Source: Ovis canadensis
Lineage: Eukaryota; Chordata; Mammalia; Artiodactyla; Bovidae
Direction: 5' to 3'
Assembly (NCBI RefSeq): GCF_042477335.2
Contig: NC_091263.1
Span: forward strand, 69,558,501-69,622,500
Length of the DNA: 64,000 bases
Position numbers and translations under genes: made by a program. Position 1 is the stretch's first letter, and each line of letters begins with the position of its first letter. Positions 42,336-53,112 of the stretch are shown here, one piece after another. The notes under the pieces were generated by a model. It did no database searches and had not been told where the DNA came from. It saw only the letters and a program-made list of their open reading frames with translations.

Positions 42336-43499
42336 ATATGGGTGAAATATTTCTCTAAATTAAGGCTACGCAAACTTTAGTCATTTGCAGACCAGCCGCA
42401 AGAGTTTTGCAGAAATCTGTGCATTGTGTCTATTTTTGTTTACTTAAGTATTTTCCTTTTTTAGATTAAATAAATGTATCTGAAAAGGAAACCGTACATC
42501 ATACTGTAACCAGAGGATCAGTATTACTTGCCAGGAATAGGTCTCCACTAAAATAGACACAAGGACAGATGAGCACTGTGTTCAGTGCCAACTACATATT
42601 GCTGTCTACCAGGGCTGCAGGCCTAGGGCTGCTCTCTCTCTCAGTTAACATGGGGTGGCTCAGCACCGTGAGAGGTGGTGGAGACGAAGGAGCACCATCC
42701 TGAGACTTGCCTGTGGACAGCGATTGCAAGCATGCTACAGGGGATGAAGACGGAAGAGCTCTTTCACGCCAAGTTATTTCACCCCACTGAAAATTATCCT
42801 AACTACTGCCAGTGCTTGCTGCCCACATTTTGGGAACTCTGCTAACAGAACCCATGCCTCTGAGCCCACAAGGGAAGCATGTGAATTCTCTGGAAGACTT
42901 CAACTGGGCCTTTAGGAAGGACATGGAGATGGTGCCTTGGCCATCTCAACTTTATAGTATGGGGTCCTTTATCTGAAGCCGCCCCTGCACAGCAGCCAGA
43001 CAGTCCTCAGAACTCCACTGAGATAAGAGTTTGCGGGCTGAAGCCATCTGCCTGGAGGAATAATGAGTTCCCCATCATTGGAGAGGTGCAGACAGATGCT
43101 AGACAGTTATGGGCAGGTGGGGTGGGGAAGGGAGGCCGGGAGCAGGGGGTGTGATGGAGATAATTCAAGCATCAGATGGCCAGTCTATGAAACTGACCTG
43201 ATAGCTAAACAGACTTTCCTTTCGTAAGTAGGCAAAACACAGTTAGAGCAATGAAAACAGAGGTGAGTTAACTTCTGAACAGAAATACAGAAGCAAAGAG
43301 AGATGATTGTGAGGAAGAGAGACTTGAGGGAAGAAAGGGGAGTGGAAATGGTTATTATAACTCGTTTCTCTTGGTAATATTTCCTGTTTCTCAATCCAGC
43401 ACTGGATTCTTCGGGACTATTTTGGTCTTAAGCAACATAAACTGAACTCAAATCTGTGTAAATGACAAAAAAAAAAAAAGGAACTTAATGAGATTTAAA
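42336..43499. other. Mostly unique sequence, no gene seen
   Basis: 42,370-42,560 ('gcaaactttagtcatttgca') could be a decayed DNA transposon. An A13 run lies near 43,467-43,479. The rest is unassigned, and the frame at 43,185-43,394 has no features. Confidence 0.35.
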
Positions 43500-43504
43500 T
43501 AATA

Positions 43505-43623
43505 AAACTGCCTTCGGGCATGGCTGAGTCCAGGGACTCAGACAATATTCATGTCCTGCCCCTTCCCCATCACTCAGCTCTGCCTTCCTCTGTGTTGGCT
43601 CCACTTTCAGACTTGACCTGCTC
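43505..43623. mobile_element. Old repeat (same family as 33,175)
   Basis: 'tgccttcgggcatggctgag' 'tccagggactcagac' and 'tctgccttcctctgtgttgg' match the unassigned family at 33,175. BovB inserted at its right. Confidence 0.5.
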
Positions 43624-44012
43624 AGTTCAGTTCAGTAAATTGCTCAGTCGTGTCCAACTCTGCGACCCCATGGACTGCAGCACACCAGGCTTCCCTGTCT
43701 GTCACCAACTCCCGGAGCTTGCTCAAACTCATGTCCATTGAGTCGGTGATGCCATCCAACCATCTCATCCTCTGCCGTCCCCTTCTCCTCCTGTCTTAAA
43801 TCTTTCCCAGCATCAGGGTCTTTTCCAGTGATTCAGTTCTTCACATCAGGTGGCCAAAGTACTGGAGGTTCAGCTTCAGCATCAGTCCTTCCAGTGAATA
43901 TTCAAGACTAATTTCCTTCAGGATGGGCTGGTTGGATCTCCTTGCAGTCCAAGGGGCTCTCAGGAGTCTTCTCCAGCATCACAGTTCCAAAGCATGCATT
44001 CTTCAGCGCTCC
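43624..44012 (-). mobile_element. BovB LINE 3' end
   Basis: 5'-truncated BovB, target duplication TGACCTGCTC (43614-43623 and 44013-44022). Confidence 0.95.
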
Positions 44013-44075
44013 TGACCTGCTCGAGGAATGACCACACGCTGCCCGCAGCTCCAGGCTCAGAAACTGTGGCTGTCA

Positions 44076-44283
44076 TTTTCGTTTAGTCGTTCAGTCGTGT
44101 TCGACTCTGCAACCCCATGAACTGTAGCCCTCCAGGCTCCTCTGTCTATGGGAGTCTCCAGGCAAGAATACTGCAGGGGGTTGCCATTTCCAAATTCAGG
44201 GAATCTTCCCGACCCAGGAATCGAATCTGCATCTCCTGCATTGGCAGGCGGGCTATTTACCACTGAACCACCAGGGAAGCCCC
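44076..44283 (-). mobile_element. Bov-tA SINE
   Basis: Full minus-strand copy, 'gtttagtcgttcagtcgtgt' to 'ccaccagggaagccccc'. Confidence 0.95.
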
Positions 44284-45179
44284 CACCATGTCCAAGCTCT
44301 TTCCAAATCCTAGGTCCACAGCCTCTCATGCCCACCTGGCAGCTCAGAGGTGCTCAGGAGGGGCTCAGCAAAGGCTTCTCCTGAGGTCCTAGCTAGCAGT
44401 GCGCTGGGGCTGGCTTATGGGTGGGCATGGCCCCTTGGCCAGGGGAACGTGGCCCATGGGCCTGGGCAGCTGCTCTGGGTGGGCCCCCTGTGAGTGATCA
44501 GCCACACACATTTCTTAAGCTCAGTCTGCCTGAAGGTTGCTTTCTCAGGCCTGGAAGAAATGAGTGTGTGAAGAAGATTGCCGGAGGCCAAGACCTCAGA
44601 CAGCTCTCCAGTCAGATACCATGAGGAAGCCCACGCCACCCGCCACTGGGTGGACGCACTCATGTGCTTTGAGCATTTGGGGGAGCCCTCAACGGGTTTT
44701 AACCTGTGCCTGCAAGCTGCACAGACCCTTAGACGTCACTCAGCACCAGGGCCCTTGCCAGGCCCTGGTCATCCCTAGACGGGCCCTCTTTCCTGCCGCG
44801 GCAGTCGGCTTCCTCTTCCCAGGGCTGGTTTGCGGGGCAAGAGCCCTGCCTTTCAGCTCCCCTCTGGCCTCAAGGCCCCTCGAGGACATCCATGGATTCT
44901 GTGGTGGAGATCAAACTTCTGTCTGACAGTCCTTTTAGCCAAAGTCCCAGGAAGAATTCTCATCGACTCAGGATCCATCACATTCCTCCCAGCGAGGTCG
45001 GGGTGATGTGCGATAGCTGTGCCCACGTTACATGCCATCTCTGAAAGGCGGAAACCCCATCCAACCCGATGAATGCAAACGGAGGAGGAGAAGTCCCCAA
45101 ATCAAAACCGAGGTGCTGTCACCCAAACTGAAATGAATGTCAGGCAAGGAAAAGACAGCTTCTGTTTTTGCTACCTTCA
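44284..45179. other. Unique sequence
   Basis: No gene or repeat recognised. Confidence 0.4.
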
Positions 45180-45181
45180 TC

Positions 45182-45768
45182 AGTTCAGTTCAGTCGCTCA
45201 GTCATGTCCAACTCTTTGCGACCCCATGAGCTGCAGCACGCCAGGACTCCCTGTCCATCACCAACTCCCAGAATCCACCCAAACCCATGTCCATTGAGTT
45301 GCTAATGCCATCCAGCCATCTCATCCTCTGTCATCCTCTTGTCCTCCCGCCCTCAGTCTTTCCCAGCATCAGGGTCTTTTCAAATGAATCAGCTCTTTGC
45401 ATGAGGTGGCCAAAGTATTGGAGTTTCAGCTTCAACATCAGTCCTTCCAACGAACACCCAGGATTGATCACCTTTAGGATGGACTGGTTGTATCTCCTTG
45501 CAGTCCAAGGGACTCTCAAGAGTCTTCTCCAACACCACAGTTCAAAAGCATCAATTCTTCTGCACTCAGCTTTCTTTATAGTCCAACTTTCACATCCATA
45601 CATGACTATTGGAAAAACCATAGCCTTGACTAGATGGACCTTTGTTGGCAAAGTAATGTCTCTGCTTTTTAATATGCTGTCTAGATTGGTCATAACTTTC
45701 CTTCCCAGGAGTAAGCATCTTTTACTTTCATGGCTGCAGTCACCATCTGCAGTGATTTTGGAGCCCAA
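45182..45768 (-). mobile_element. BovB LINE 3' portion, partly open frame
   Basis: Minus-strand frame 45,786-45,331 is open for about 150 codons of the BovB polymerase tail ('[20 protein letters not shown]' start). A likely duplication CTACCTTCAT / TTACCCTCAT flanks it (about 45171-45180 and 45776-45785). Confidence 0.95.
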
Positions 45769-45787
45769 TAGTTTAGTTACCCTCATG

Positions 45788-46063
45788 CTGCTGCTGCTGC
45801 TGCTAAGTTGCTTCAGTCGTGTCAGACTCTGTGCAACTCCATAGACGGTAGCCCACCAGGCTCCTCCGTCCCTGGGATTCTCCAGGCAAGAACACAGGAC
45901 TGGGCTGCCATCTCCTTCTCTAATGCATGAAAGTGAAAAGTGAAAGTGAAGTCGCTCAGTCGTGTCCGACTCTTAGCAACCCCATGGACTGCAGCCCACC
46001 AGGCTCCTCTGTCCACGGGATTTTGCAGGCAAGAGTACTGGAGTGGGGTGCCATTGCCTCATA
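45788..46063 (-). mobile_element. Bov-A2 dimer SINE
   Basis: (CTG)n tail, two Bov-A units joined by 'gaaagtgaaaagtgaaagtg'. Lies immediately beside the BovB from which its sequence derives. Confidence 0.93.
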
Positions 46064-46388
46064 ACCTTGCTCAAATCTGTGCCCGGTGTTTCCAGCCAGA
46101 CAGCATCTGCCCATCCTTTGGCCATTGGTTCAAATGGCATTTCCTTGAGGAAACCTTTCCCAACCATCCCAAGCTGGACTGGGATGGATTGAGATTGGAT
46201 CCCAACCTGAATGTGCGTTCCTGGCAGAGCTTGTCCGCCTGGGCTTTTGTGATTATTTGACAGAAGCCTGTCTCCCACCCTCCACCAGGACCTAGGGGTC
46301 TGTGACCTGTCTTGTTCCCCATACTGTCACCAGGACTCAGGACAGTGCCTGGCAAGTAGGAGGAGTTCAATAGACACTGAAGTACAGG
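46064..46388 (+). mobile_element. L2 LINE 3' end
   Basis: Forward L2: 'aggaaacctttcccaaccat', 'ctcaggacagtgcctggcaa' 'gtaggaggagttcaatagac'. Confidence 0.75.
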
Positions 46389-46539
46389 TGGTCATAGCAT
46401 GGGACTGGTGACCAGTGACGGGGGAGGATGGGCCAGTCAGGGAAGATATCAGGATTCCATGCTTGTGGGTGAGAATGTGGGAAAGAGGCAGGAGCAGTTA
46501 GGGTCACCTTTAGGAGACCCCACAATGGATGACAGTCTT

Positions 46540-46752
46540 GCGTGCGTGCTAAGTCGTGTCCAACTCTTTGTGACCCCATGGACTGTAGCCCACCAGGCTC
46601 CTCTGTCCATGGGATTCTCCAGGCAAGATTACTGGAGTGGGGTCGCCATGCCCTCCTCCAGGGGATCTGCCCCACCCAGGGATGGAGCCTGCATCTTCTG
46701 CAGCGCCAGCACTGCAGGCGGATTCTTTGCCACCGAGCCACCTGGGGAGCCC
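46540..46752 (-). mobile_element. Bov-tA SINE, last before the CpG island
   Basis: Full minus-strand copy; ATGGATGA is repeated at both edges. No ruminant-specific insertion follows until 55,430. Confidence 0.95.
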
Positions 46753-47289
46753 ATGGATGATGGGGCTGGGGGTCAATGTGGGGTGGGGGATGGCAAGTCT
46801 ATTGGCAAATGCCAGCCCTGGGGCCAGAGATAGGAGGCCAAGAGTAGGCTAGAGGGAGGAAATCCTTTCTGTGAGTCCTTGGGGAACCTGGAGGGAAGGG
46901 CAGTCGCAGCCCCAATACCAGGAGTCTTTGTGAAAGGGGTCAGGGGTCAAGGGGAAGGGAGGGAGGCGTCAGGCACGGGGTGAACATTGACTGGGAAAGA
47001 GGTGTCTCTGGGCAGGGCCTCTCAAACCCCAAGACCTGGAAGGAAGGTGGGTATCTGGGGGGTGGGGGTGGGGCGCGCTCAGCTCCCATTCCCGGGGGTT
47101 GCTGCAGGCTGTGTTTCCATTCTTAATCAGATGTGTATCCATCTGCCCATCCACACACTGAGCCAGTTGCCTCTCCACCACCACCACCACCCTACTCCCG
47201 GCAGCAGCCAGGGAGTCCTCCCCAAGCCGCACCTCCCTGCCACGTGCACGCCTGGGCCCCAGAGCCTGGGCGCTCCAGCTCAAAAACTT
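46753..47289. promoter_or_regulatory. Upstream flank of CpG island
   Basis: Unique sequence with rising GC content and no recognised repeats. It may contain distal promoter elements, but none is specific enough to call. Confidence 0.35.
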
Positions 47290-47649
47290 CCCAGCGTTAG
47301 CAGGCATGGATGCGGGGCGGGGGAGGGGGGCTGCCCCTGGGAGGAGAGCAGAGAGGGGGCAGGGGCGCACCCTCCATCCACCCCCCAAGAGAGCCTGGCG
47401 ACCTACGGGGAGAGAAGAAGGTGATAGAGAAAAGAGACAGAGCAGATCGGCAGGGCTGGGAGGAGAAAAGCCCCGAGGGAAATCCTTGTGGCAAAGGACT
47501 GGGACAGAGACACAGACACCCGGCCCGAACCAGGAAAGAGGCAGCCAGACTGAAGGCGAAGGAAGAAGGCGCGTGAGGAGGGCGCGGGGAGAGGGGAGCG
47601 GGCGAGGCGGATGGGGCGGGGCAGAGAAGAGAGAAGAAAAGGAGAGGAC

Positions 47650-47677
47650 GGGGGGCGGCGGGGGCGGGAGACCCGGG
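47650..47677 (+). promoter_or_regulatory. Potential G-quadruplex
   Basis: Runs of six, five, three and three G separated by short loops (47650-47655, 47660-47664, 47666-47668, 47675-47677), upstream of the inferred start region. Confidence 0.5.
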
Positions 47678-47849
47678 CGATGGGGAGAGAGGAACGGGAA
47701 GTGGGAGAAGGGAGAGGGGAGGCGAGGAGGGGAGCGAAGGGGGCGGGGTGCAGGGGCCGGAGGGCGGGGCGGCGCGGCGGCGCCCCTCCCCGGGCTGGGC
47801 GGGCTCCCGCGCCCCGGCCCCGCCCCCGGCGCTCCCCGCCCCTCTCCTC

Positions 47850-48043
47850 CCCGCGTCCGTGCGCCCGCCCTCGGAAGACCTGGCGCGCGGCGGGGTTGCG
47901 GGCGAGAAGCGCGCAGCGGAGGAACGGAGGAGCCCGGGAGCGCAGCGCGGCCCGAGCCGGGAGCGGCCCCGCGCCCGGAGCGCACCGGAGCGGCCGAGCT
48001 GCCCGCGCAGCGCCCGCCGCGGGCAGCGCAGCCCCGGCCGCAG
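47850..48043 (+). other. Inferred non-coding first exon (5' UTR)
   Basis: The GC boxes end near 47,842 and a good splice donor CAG/GTAGGA follows at 48,043/48,044, so transcription on the + strand probably begins around 47,850-47,900 and this stretch is exon 1. It holds no convincing start codon leading into a recognisable protein, so it is read as untranslated; the coding exons would lie beyond the window. Start position is inferred and the gene is not identified. An antisense or bidirectional transcript is possible. Confidence 0.45.
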
Positions 48044-48049
48044 GTAGGA
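48041..48049 (+). promoter_or_regulatory. Splice donor candidate
   Basis: CAGGTAGGA agrees with the mammalian donor consensus (CAG/GTRAGT) except for G at +4 region; GT at 48044-48045. Confidence 0.5.
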
Positions 48050-48450
48050 GAAGGGCGGCCGGCGTCGGGGCGCTGAGTCTGGGACGGCCGGACGGCGAGA
48101 CCGGGCGCCCAGAGCTGCCGCCACGGGCCGGGCGGGATGGGGTCGGGCTCGCCGAGTTTCCAGACCCCCGCGCCTCGCCCGGCCTCGGGCCCGCAGGAAG
48201 GAGCCCGAGGCGCCGCTCCGACAGTCGACGCGCACCCGGGCCATCCCTCTGGGATGCGCGAGGGGGCCGGGGGAGCACGCACGAGGGTCACCAAAATCTC
48301 CGGCTTTTTTCCAAGGGGTCGCGGGCCCCTTGGCCCCCCCACCCCCAGCTGATGCTAAATTCTGCTGGAGCCGTCGAAGCGCCCCGTTCACCCCCAGGGG
48401 ACGGCGGGGGACCCGGGAAAGAATGATAGTGTTTGGCGAGCCGTGTGCCC

Positions 48451-50224
48451 CTTCTCTGTGTGGGGTCAGCTGCTCCGAGGTCGAGCTGCGCCCCTCTTCT
48501 GTTCCCTGCGGGCTCCGGGGACCAGGCGACTGGGGAATGGGACACTTCCTTTCTGTCTTACACAGCTTAAGCTCTCAAGAAACGTTGGCTAGAAAGCACA
48601 CCGCAGCTTGGGCTTGAGCTGAGCGCACAGAAGTCCGCGCCGCGCTCTCCGAGCAATGTAGGATTGGGGGAGGGGGGGCGTCCGTGAGGTTTGACGACTA
48701 TGTCTGTCTTCTTGCCTTACATTCTGACACTTATTTTCCGGACACTGGAAAAAGAGGCGACCCTGCCACCCCTCGGGACAATGACCAGCAGGTCTCCATG
48801 GGGGGTCCTCTTGTACCCACATGTCCCCATGGCTGGCATCTACAGACGCTGTGTTCTAGCTTAGCTTGCTTTTCTGCTAAGGAACCCAGACCCGGCAGCC
48901 CCGCATGGAGGCTCTGAGCTGATCTTCTCTCCAAACAGACGTGAATCCCGGGGAGTTATAATGCCCAGTGTCTGCCTGATGTGGGGCTTGAGCTCTCTGT
49001 CCTGTCCCGGGAAGCTCAGCCTCGTCTTCATGAAGAACTGGGGAGGGGGCACTGAATCAGATGGCTCCCGAGCTTTGGCGACACCCCCAAATCAGAGACT
49101 CCGTCAGGCTAAGTGAGCGGACTTGGGGGTCAGTCCTGATCTGTGATGTGCACGGTCGGTGTTCGGTGAGAGAGGGGGTATTGGGTGTTGGATATGGCCT
49201 AGATTCTCTCGTTGGCAACTTTGGAGGAAATGCATTCATAACAGAGCATGAAATGCGGTACCCCAACTCCGAGATTCCAGAACAAAGGATGTCAGTGGGA
49301 ACCGCAGGCGTGTGTCCTCTGCCTCTTGTCTGTCTCTGTGAAGGGTAGACCCAGCCCCTGCCCTCGTCCTGACAGAGCAGCCCCAGACCCCCCACCCCAA
49401 AGGCAGAGGAGGCTGCAGGTCCCTGGACAAGTGAGAGGGACCTTTTCCCAGGGCGATGGGGCAAAATGGCCGAGCTTCCCTTGAGCCTCAGGAAGAAACT
49501 GTTAGGCAGGCTGCAAACAAAGAAACCGCTCTCTATCCAGCCAAGCGCTGGCTCAATGGCCAGTCCTTAGAGGATGAGCCATGAGTCCCCGGCAGCGGGA
49601 GGAAACCCAGCTTGTCTGGCAGGGCATCTGTAGCGTGGGGTGAGCCTTGAGAATTACAGGAGAAAGGCGGCTGCTGCAGGGGGGAAGCGGGAACCGTCTC
49701 TGCTGACACTCTGCCTGCCTGTTCAGTCCCGGCTGGAGGCTCGGTGAGGAGCAGGGTCCCCCAGGATCTCAGGATGGGGCTGGGAGGGGGCTTCTAGAGG
49801 CCCAGGAGGAGGGAACATGGAGGGTCAAGACAAGGAAGGAGTAGGTCCCTCAAAGCTGAAAGAAGCACAATCGCTCCGTCTGTCCCTGGTTCTCAGGTGC
49901 ATGGCAACCTGGAGCTCCAAATGCTGTGAGTGTGTTTACCGGTCACCCAGGACCTTGCAGGCGCTCAGTAAGGATCTTAGAATAAAGCCAGCACTGATGG
50001 AAGGTGAAGACAGTGCGAGCGTGGACCTCCCGGTATCATTGAGGCTATGAAATACAGCCTCTGAGACCACAGCCAGGAATGACCCTGGATGAATGGGCTT
50101 TGAGCAGGGCTGTGGCTGCTTTCCACAGGTGACCTTGGGCAAGTTCTCATCTGTTTGGGGAGGTGGGGACGGAGTATTGAAAGCTGCTGGGTCCCCAGCT
50201 TGTGATTCCTGCAGTGACCTTGTG
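48451..50224. other. Putative first intron, repeat-poor
   Basis: No SINE or LINE recognised. Contains CpG-rich remnants (48,630-48,690) and mixed-composition unique DNA. No further exon identified. 49,040-49,260 and 49,500-49,570 look like possible conserved stretches. Confidence 0.4.
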
Positions 50225-50370
50225 CAGCAGGTACTGTTCTAACCCCCCAGTTTGGAGGTGAGGGACCTGCGGGACAGAAAGGGAACATGACTTGCCCAAG
50301 GTCACACAGCCAGGAGGAGGCGGGGCAGAGGTTTGAACCCCACTCTTCTTCTGACCTCCAGGCCAATGCT
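50225..50370 (-). mobile_element. MIR SINE
   Basis: 'gacttgcccaaggtcacaca' 'gccaggagg' and 'agaggtttgaaccccactct' are reverse MIR. Confidence 0.8.
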
Positions 50371-51615
50371 TTGTCCCGTTGATAGGTCTCTGGGCCTTGC
50401 TTCCACCTCCACAAAACGAGGTGGTGTGGTCATGGTCAGGATGACTGACAGTGAGGCCCCTCTGGAGCACCATCCGAGCAGTGGCTGCTCCCCTGCCTTC
50501 CCAGCATATGCTGAGAGCAGCTTTCAGTAAAGCACAGCGTCAGGTGGCCTCTTGCCTGCACATGAAGACGCTGTTCCCGCACTTGGCTATGAGCTCAGTA
50601 GCTGAGATGTCCCAAGTCACTTGGAATTTAGAAATGTCTTTTTGTCCCTTGCGGGTGTGTGGATCACAAGCCAAGCATCAACCCCAGTTGATTAATCCTT
50701 GCCTGCTGCCTCCAGCCCCCCCAGCATCCCAAAGCCCACCCTCTTTGTCTTGAGAGCGGGGGTGGGTGGTGGTACCCAAGCCCCTCCGTGTCCCTGGCCT
50801 GAAACGGGCCTAGCACTTCCTCCCTTTGATCACCTGAGCCCTCTCGCCCAGCTAGGGCTCCAACACCAAACCCAGCCAGAGGCTCTTAATCACCTGAGCC
50901 CCAGGTAGAGACAGAGAAGTGTCTGCTGCCCTCTGCCTGGGTCAGGACTGCCCCTTCCATTCAGCCGGGCTGAGCTGCTCGAATGGCGGGCAGAGCACAC
51001 CTGCCGTGATGGAAGCAATTACATCGACAGCAACTGCAAAGAGCCCCTGCAAGTCCTCCCCGGCCCGCAGCAAGAACATCATCAGATGCTCAGCCGCTGC
51101 TCTGTGGCATCCCTGGCGCCAGCTCCCCAAGTGAGCCCTGAACCGGGGTGGGCTGGGGTGTGCACTTGGGGCCACCCATCCTCTGGAAGGTGGTGGGAAA
51201 GGGCATGGTACTTGAGAGGGGGAAATACTGGGAGGCCCGATGTGGACCCCAAGATAGGGCTTCCCAGGAAATGTGCCTCTGTGAGCCTTATGAACATCCA
51301 GCATCTTTACTCCGAGCTCACCTGAGGGCCTCCAGAGCAGAGGCAGAGAGGGAATGAGTGGGGAGCCGGCTAATAGCGGAGACGGGGTTGCCTGGCATGG
51401 ACCGTAGGTGTGAACGCAAGCTGTGATATTTCAGCACAGACTTGGATTCAGTCATAAACAGGAAAAAAAAACAAACTCCACGAAATGTGGTTCCAGTGAT
51501 AATCTCATCAATAAACAGGCACAGCTAAGAGTTAGTGATATGCCAGGGGGCTGTGCTGTGCGCCTTCCTGACAGAACTGTGTCTCACTTCCACAAAGCCC
51601 CTTGAGCTCCATAGT
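50371..51615. other. Unique sequence
   Basis: No gene recognised. 50,990-51,110 ('gatggaagcaattacatcga' 'cagcaactgcaaagagc') could be a conserved block. An A9 run is at 51,462-51,470. Confidence 0.35.
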
Positions 51616-51710
51616 GGAATTGTCCCTGGACCGATGAGGAAACTGAGACGGAGAGAGGTGAAGGCACCAGCTGCAAGACCACTGGGCTAGGAGCTGGCCC
51701 AGGAGCCCAG
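51616..51710 (-). mobile_element. MIR SINE fragment
   Basis: 'gatgaggaaactgagacgga' 'gagaggtgaagg' is reverse MIR. Confidence 0.75.
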
Positions 51711-51849
51711 GTGCAGCCACGTGGTACTGACGCCCCTGCCATGAAGAAGGCCCTGGCCCCGATCGCGTGGCCAGGACCGCGACACCCTGTTTAAGGAGCT
51801 GCCCATTAGGAAGCACCTTGCATTCACCCCATCAGTTGAGCTTTTCCCC

Positions 51850-51975
51850 CGCTCAGGAGGCTGGTAGTGTGATCGCTGCTCTTTGCTAGCTGGGGAGGTT
51901 GAGGTACAGAGAGATGAATTTGTACCCAAGGTCCCTTGGCTGCTAAGTGGCGGAACTGGGCTTTGTGCCCAGGTG
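51850..51975 (-). mobile_element. MIR SINE fragment
   Basis: 'ggaggttgaggtacagagag', 'cttggctgctaagtggcgga' 'actgggctttg' in reverse MIR order. Confidence 0.65.
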
Positions 51976-53029
51976 CCCCCATAATATATAGCGTATTTGT
52001 GACCTGTGCTTTAGATTCACTTAAAGCTTGTGTTGATATCGTGCACCCAGCCACATTGCCCTGACTCTCAGGTGCTCCCCCCCAACCCCAACTTGTCACC
52101 ACCCTCTTGCTGCTCTGGAAGTCCCCGGGAGCAGCCGAGGAAGCCATCAGCTCTGTTTACCGTGATCTGACATGACACCAAAGTGGCATGCGATTTGATG
52201 CGAGCTGCCTGCAGCGAATGGCCTTCTATTTTTACCTTTCTTACAAATTGGAAATTACAAGGAGGCCAGGTCTTGCGGAGTGATTGGCTGGAGCCCTGTG
52301 CAGGCAGGGGGTTGTGCAGCTAGGTGGAACAGGCCACATTAGGGTGCCAGGGGCCCTCCTGGCTACAGAAGAGGGTCCCCAGCTTCCGAGGCCGGATGGC
52401 ATCATGGCAGTCAGGCCGGGCTGGAGGGTGGACGAGTTAGTGGCCTCTTCGGACAGTGATCTGCAGCTCTGCCCACCTGTCAGCTGCATGGTGTCTGCAA
52501 GACCGGTGTCGCCTGCCAGCTCTGGAGACAACTGTGTTCTGGCCAGAGGGACATTCAAGGTCAGAGATGCCCCGAAAGACACTGACAGCAGGTAGCTTTC
52601 ACGGCCTTATTGTTTGGTGAGGAGGTTCTGTGCAGGGAGAAGGCAGCGGCCACAAGGAGGGTGAATAGTGACATTTGGTGTCAGCATTGCGTCTTCTGGA
52701 ACTTAGTCCTGATAGCAATTCTGTCAGTCACCAGAACAACACTTCACAGTGCACAGAAAGAAAAAAAAAACGCTCTTGTAGTTGTTCTTTCTTTTGCTCC
52801 TGTCTGAACTATTCCAGGGGAAGAAAATATAGTCTCTGACAGAGAAGAGTCCTCTGTCCAACAAAAAGAGGCATTTTCTGTAAGTGACTTTCTCAGAAAG
52901 CCCTTATCGGAATGACCTTGACTCAAATGCAGCCTCTTTGCACACATGTGAAATGCGCACACAGTTAATGCTACACCGACTGGCGCGACGCACTTTCTGT
53001 TCAAGTTTGCAGTAGCTGGGAGCTCCAGG
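51976..53029. other. Unique sequence with a possible conserved block
   Basis: 52,150-52,260 ('tgacatgacaccaaagtggc' 'atgcgatttgatgcgagc', then an AT-rich run) looks constrained but is unverified. No exon recognised. Confidence 0.35.
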
Positions 53030-53112
53030 TGAAAGTAATATTCTTATTGTTTCCATTATTATCTATCTCCACTTTTTCGATGGGGAAACGGGGGCTCAGC
53101 AAGCCCTGTACA
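53030..53112 (-). mobile_element. MIR SINE fragment
   Basis: 'gtttccattattatctatct' 'ccactttttcgatggggaaa' is reverse MIR. Confidence 0.65.

Larger units (their letters stand above)
47290..48450 (+). promoter_or_regulatory. CpG island, probable gene promoter
   Basis: Dense CpG and GC content with no SINE or LINE. The left two-thirds (47,400-47,740) is strikingly purine-rich on the + strand and G-rich; the core (47,740-48,050) is almost entirely C and G. GC boxes on both strands (GGGGCGGGGC 47613-47622, GGGGCGGGG 47740-47748, GGGCGG 47762-47767, CCCCGCCCCC 47818-47827, CCCCGCCCC 47834-47842). No TATA box, as usual for CpG-island promoters. Frames of 250-460 codons on both strands arise because stop codons are scarce here. 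Confidence 0.85.

Noticed and set aside
47306..48076. 256-codon + strand frame starting ATG at 47,306
   Set aside because: Arg/Gly/Glu low complexity, begins upstream of the inferred start region and runs through the splice donor.
46969..48342. 457-codon minus-strand frame over the CpG island
   Set aside because: Pro/Arg/Ala/Gly-rich, overlaps equally long frames in four other phases, crosses the likely promoter and the donor site. Explained by absence of stop codons in GC-rich DNA.
47290..48450. Naming the island gene
   Set aside because: The 5' UTR-like sequence did not match any transcript I can recall with certainty; a guess would be unsupported.
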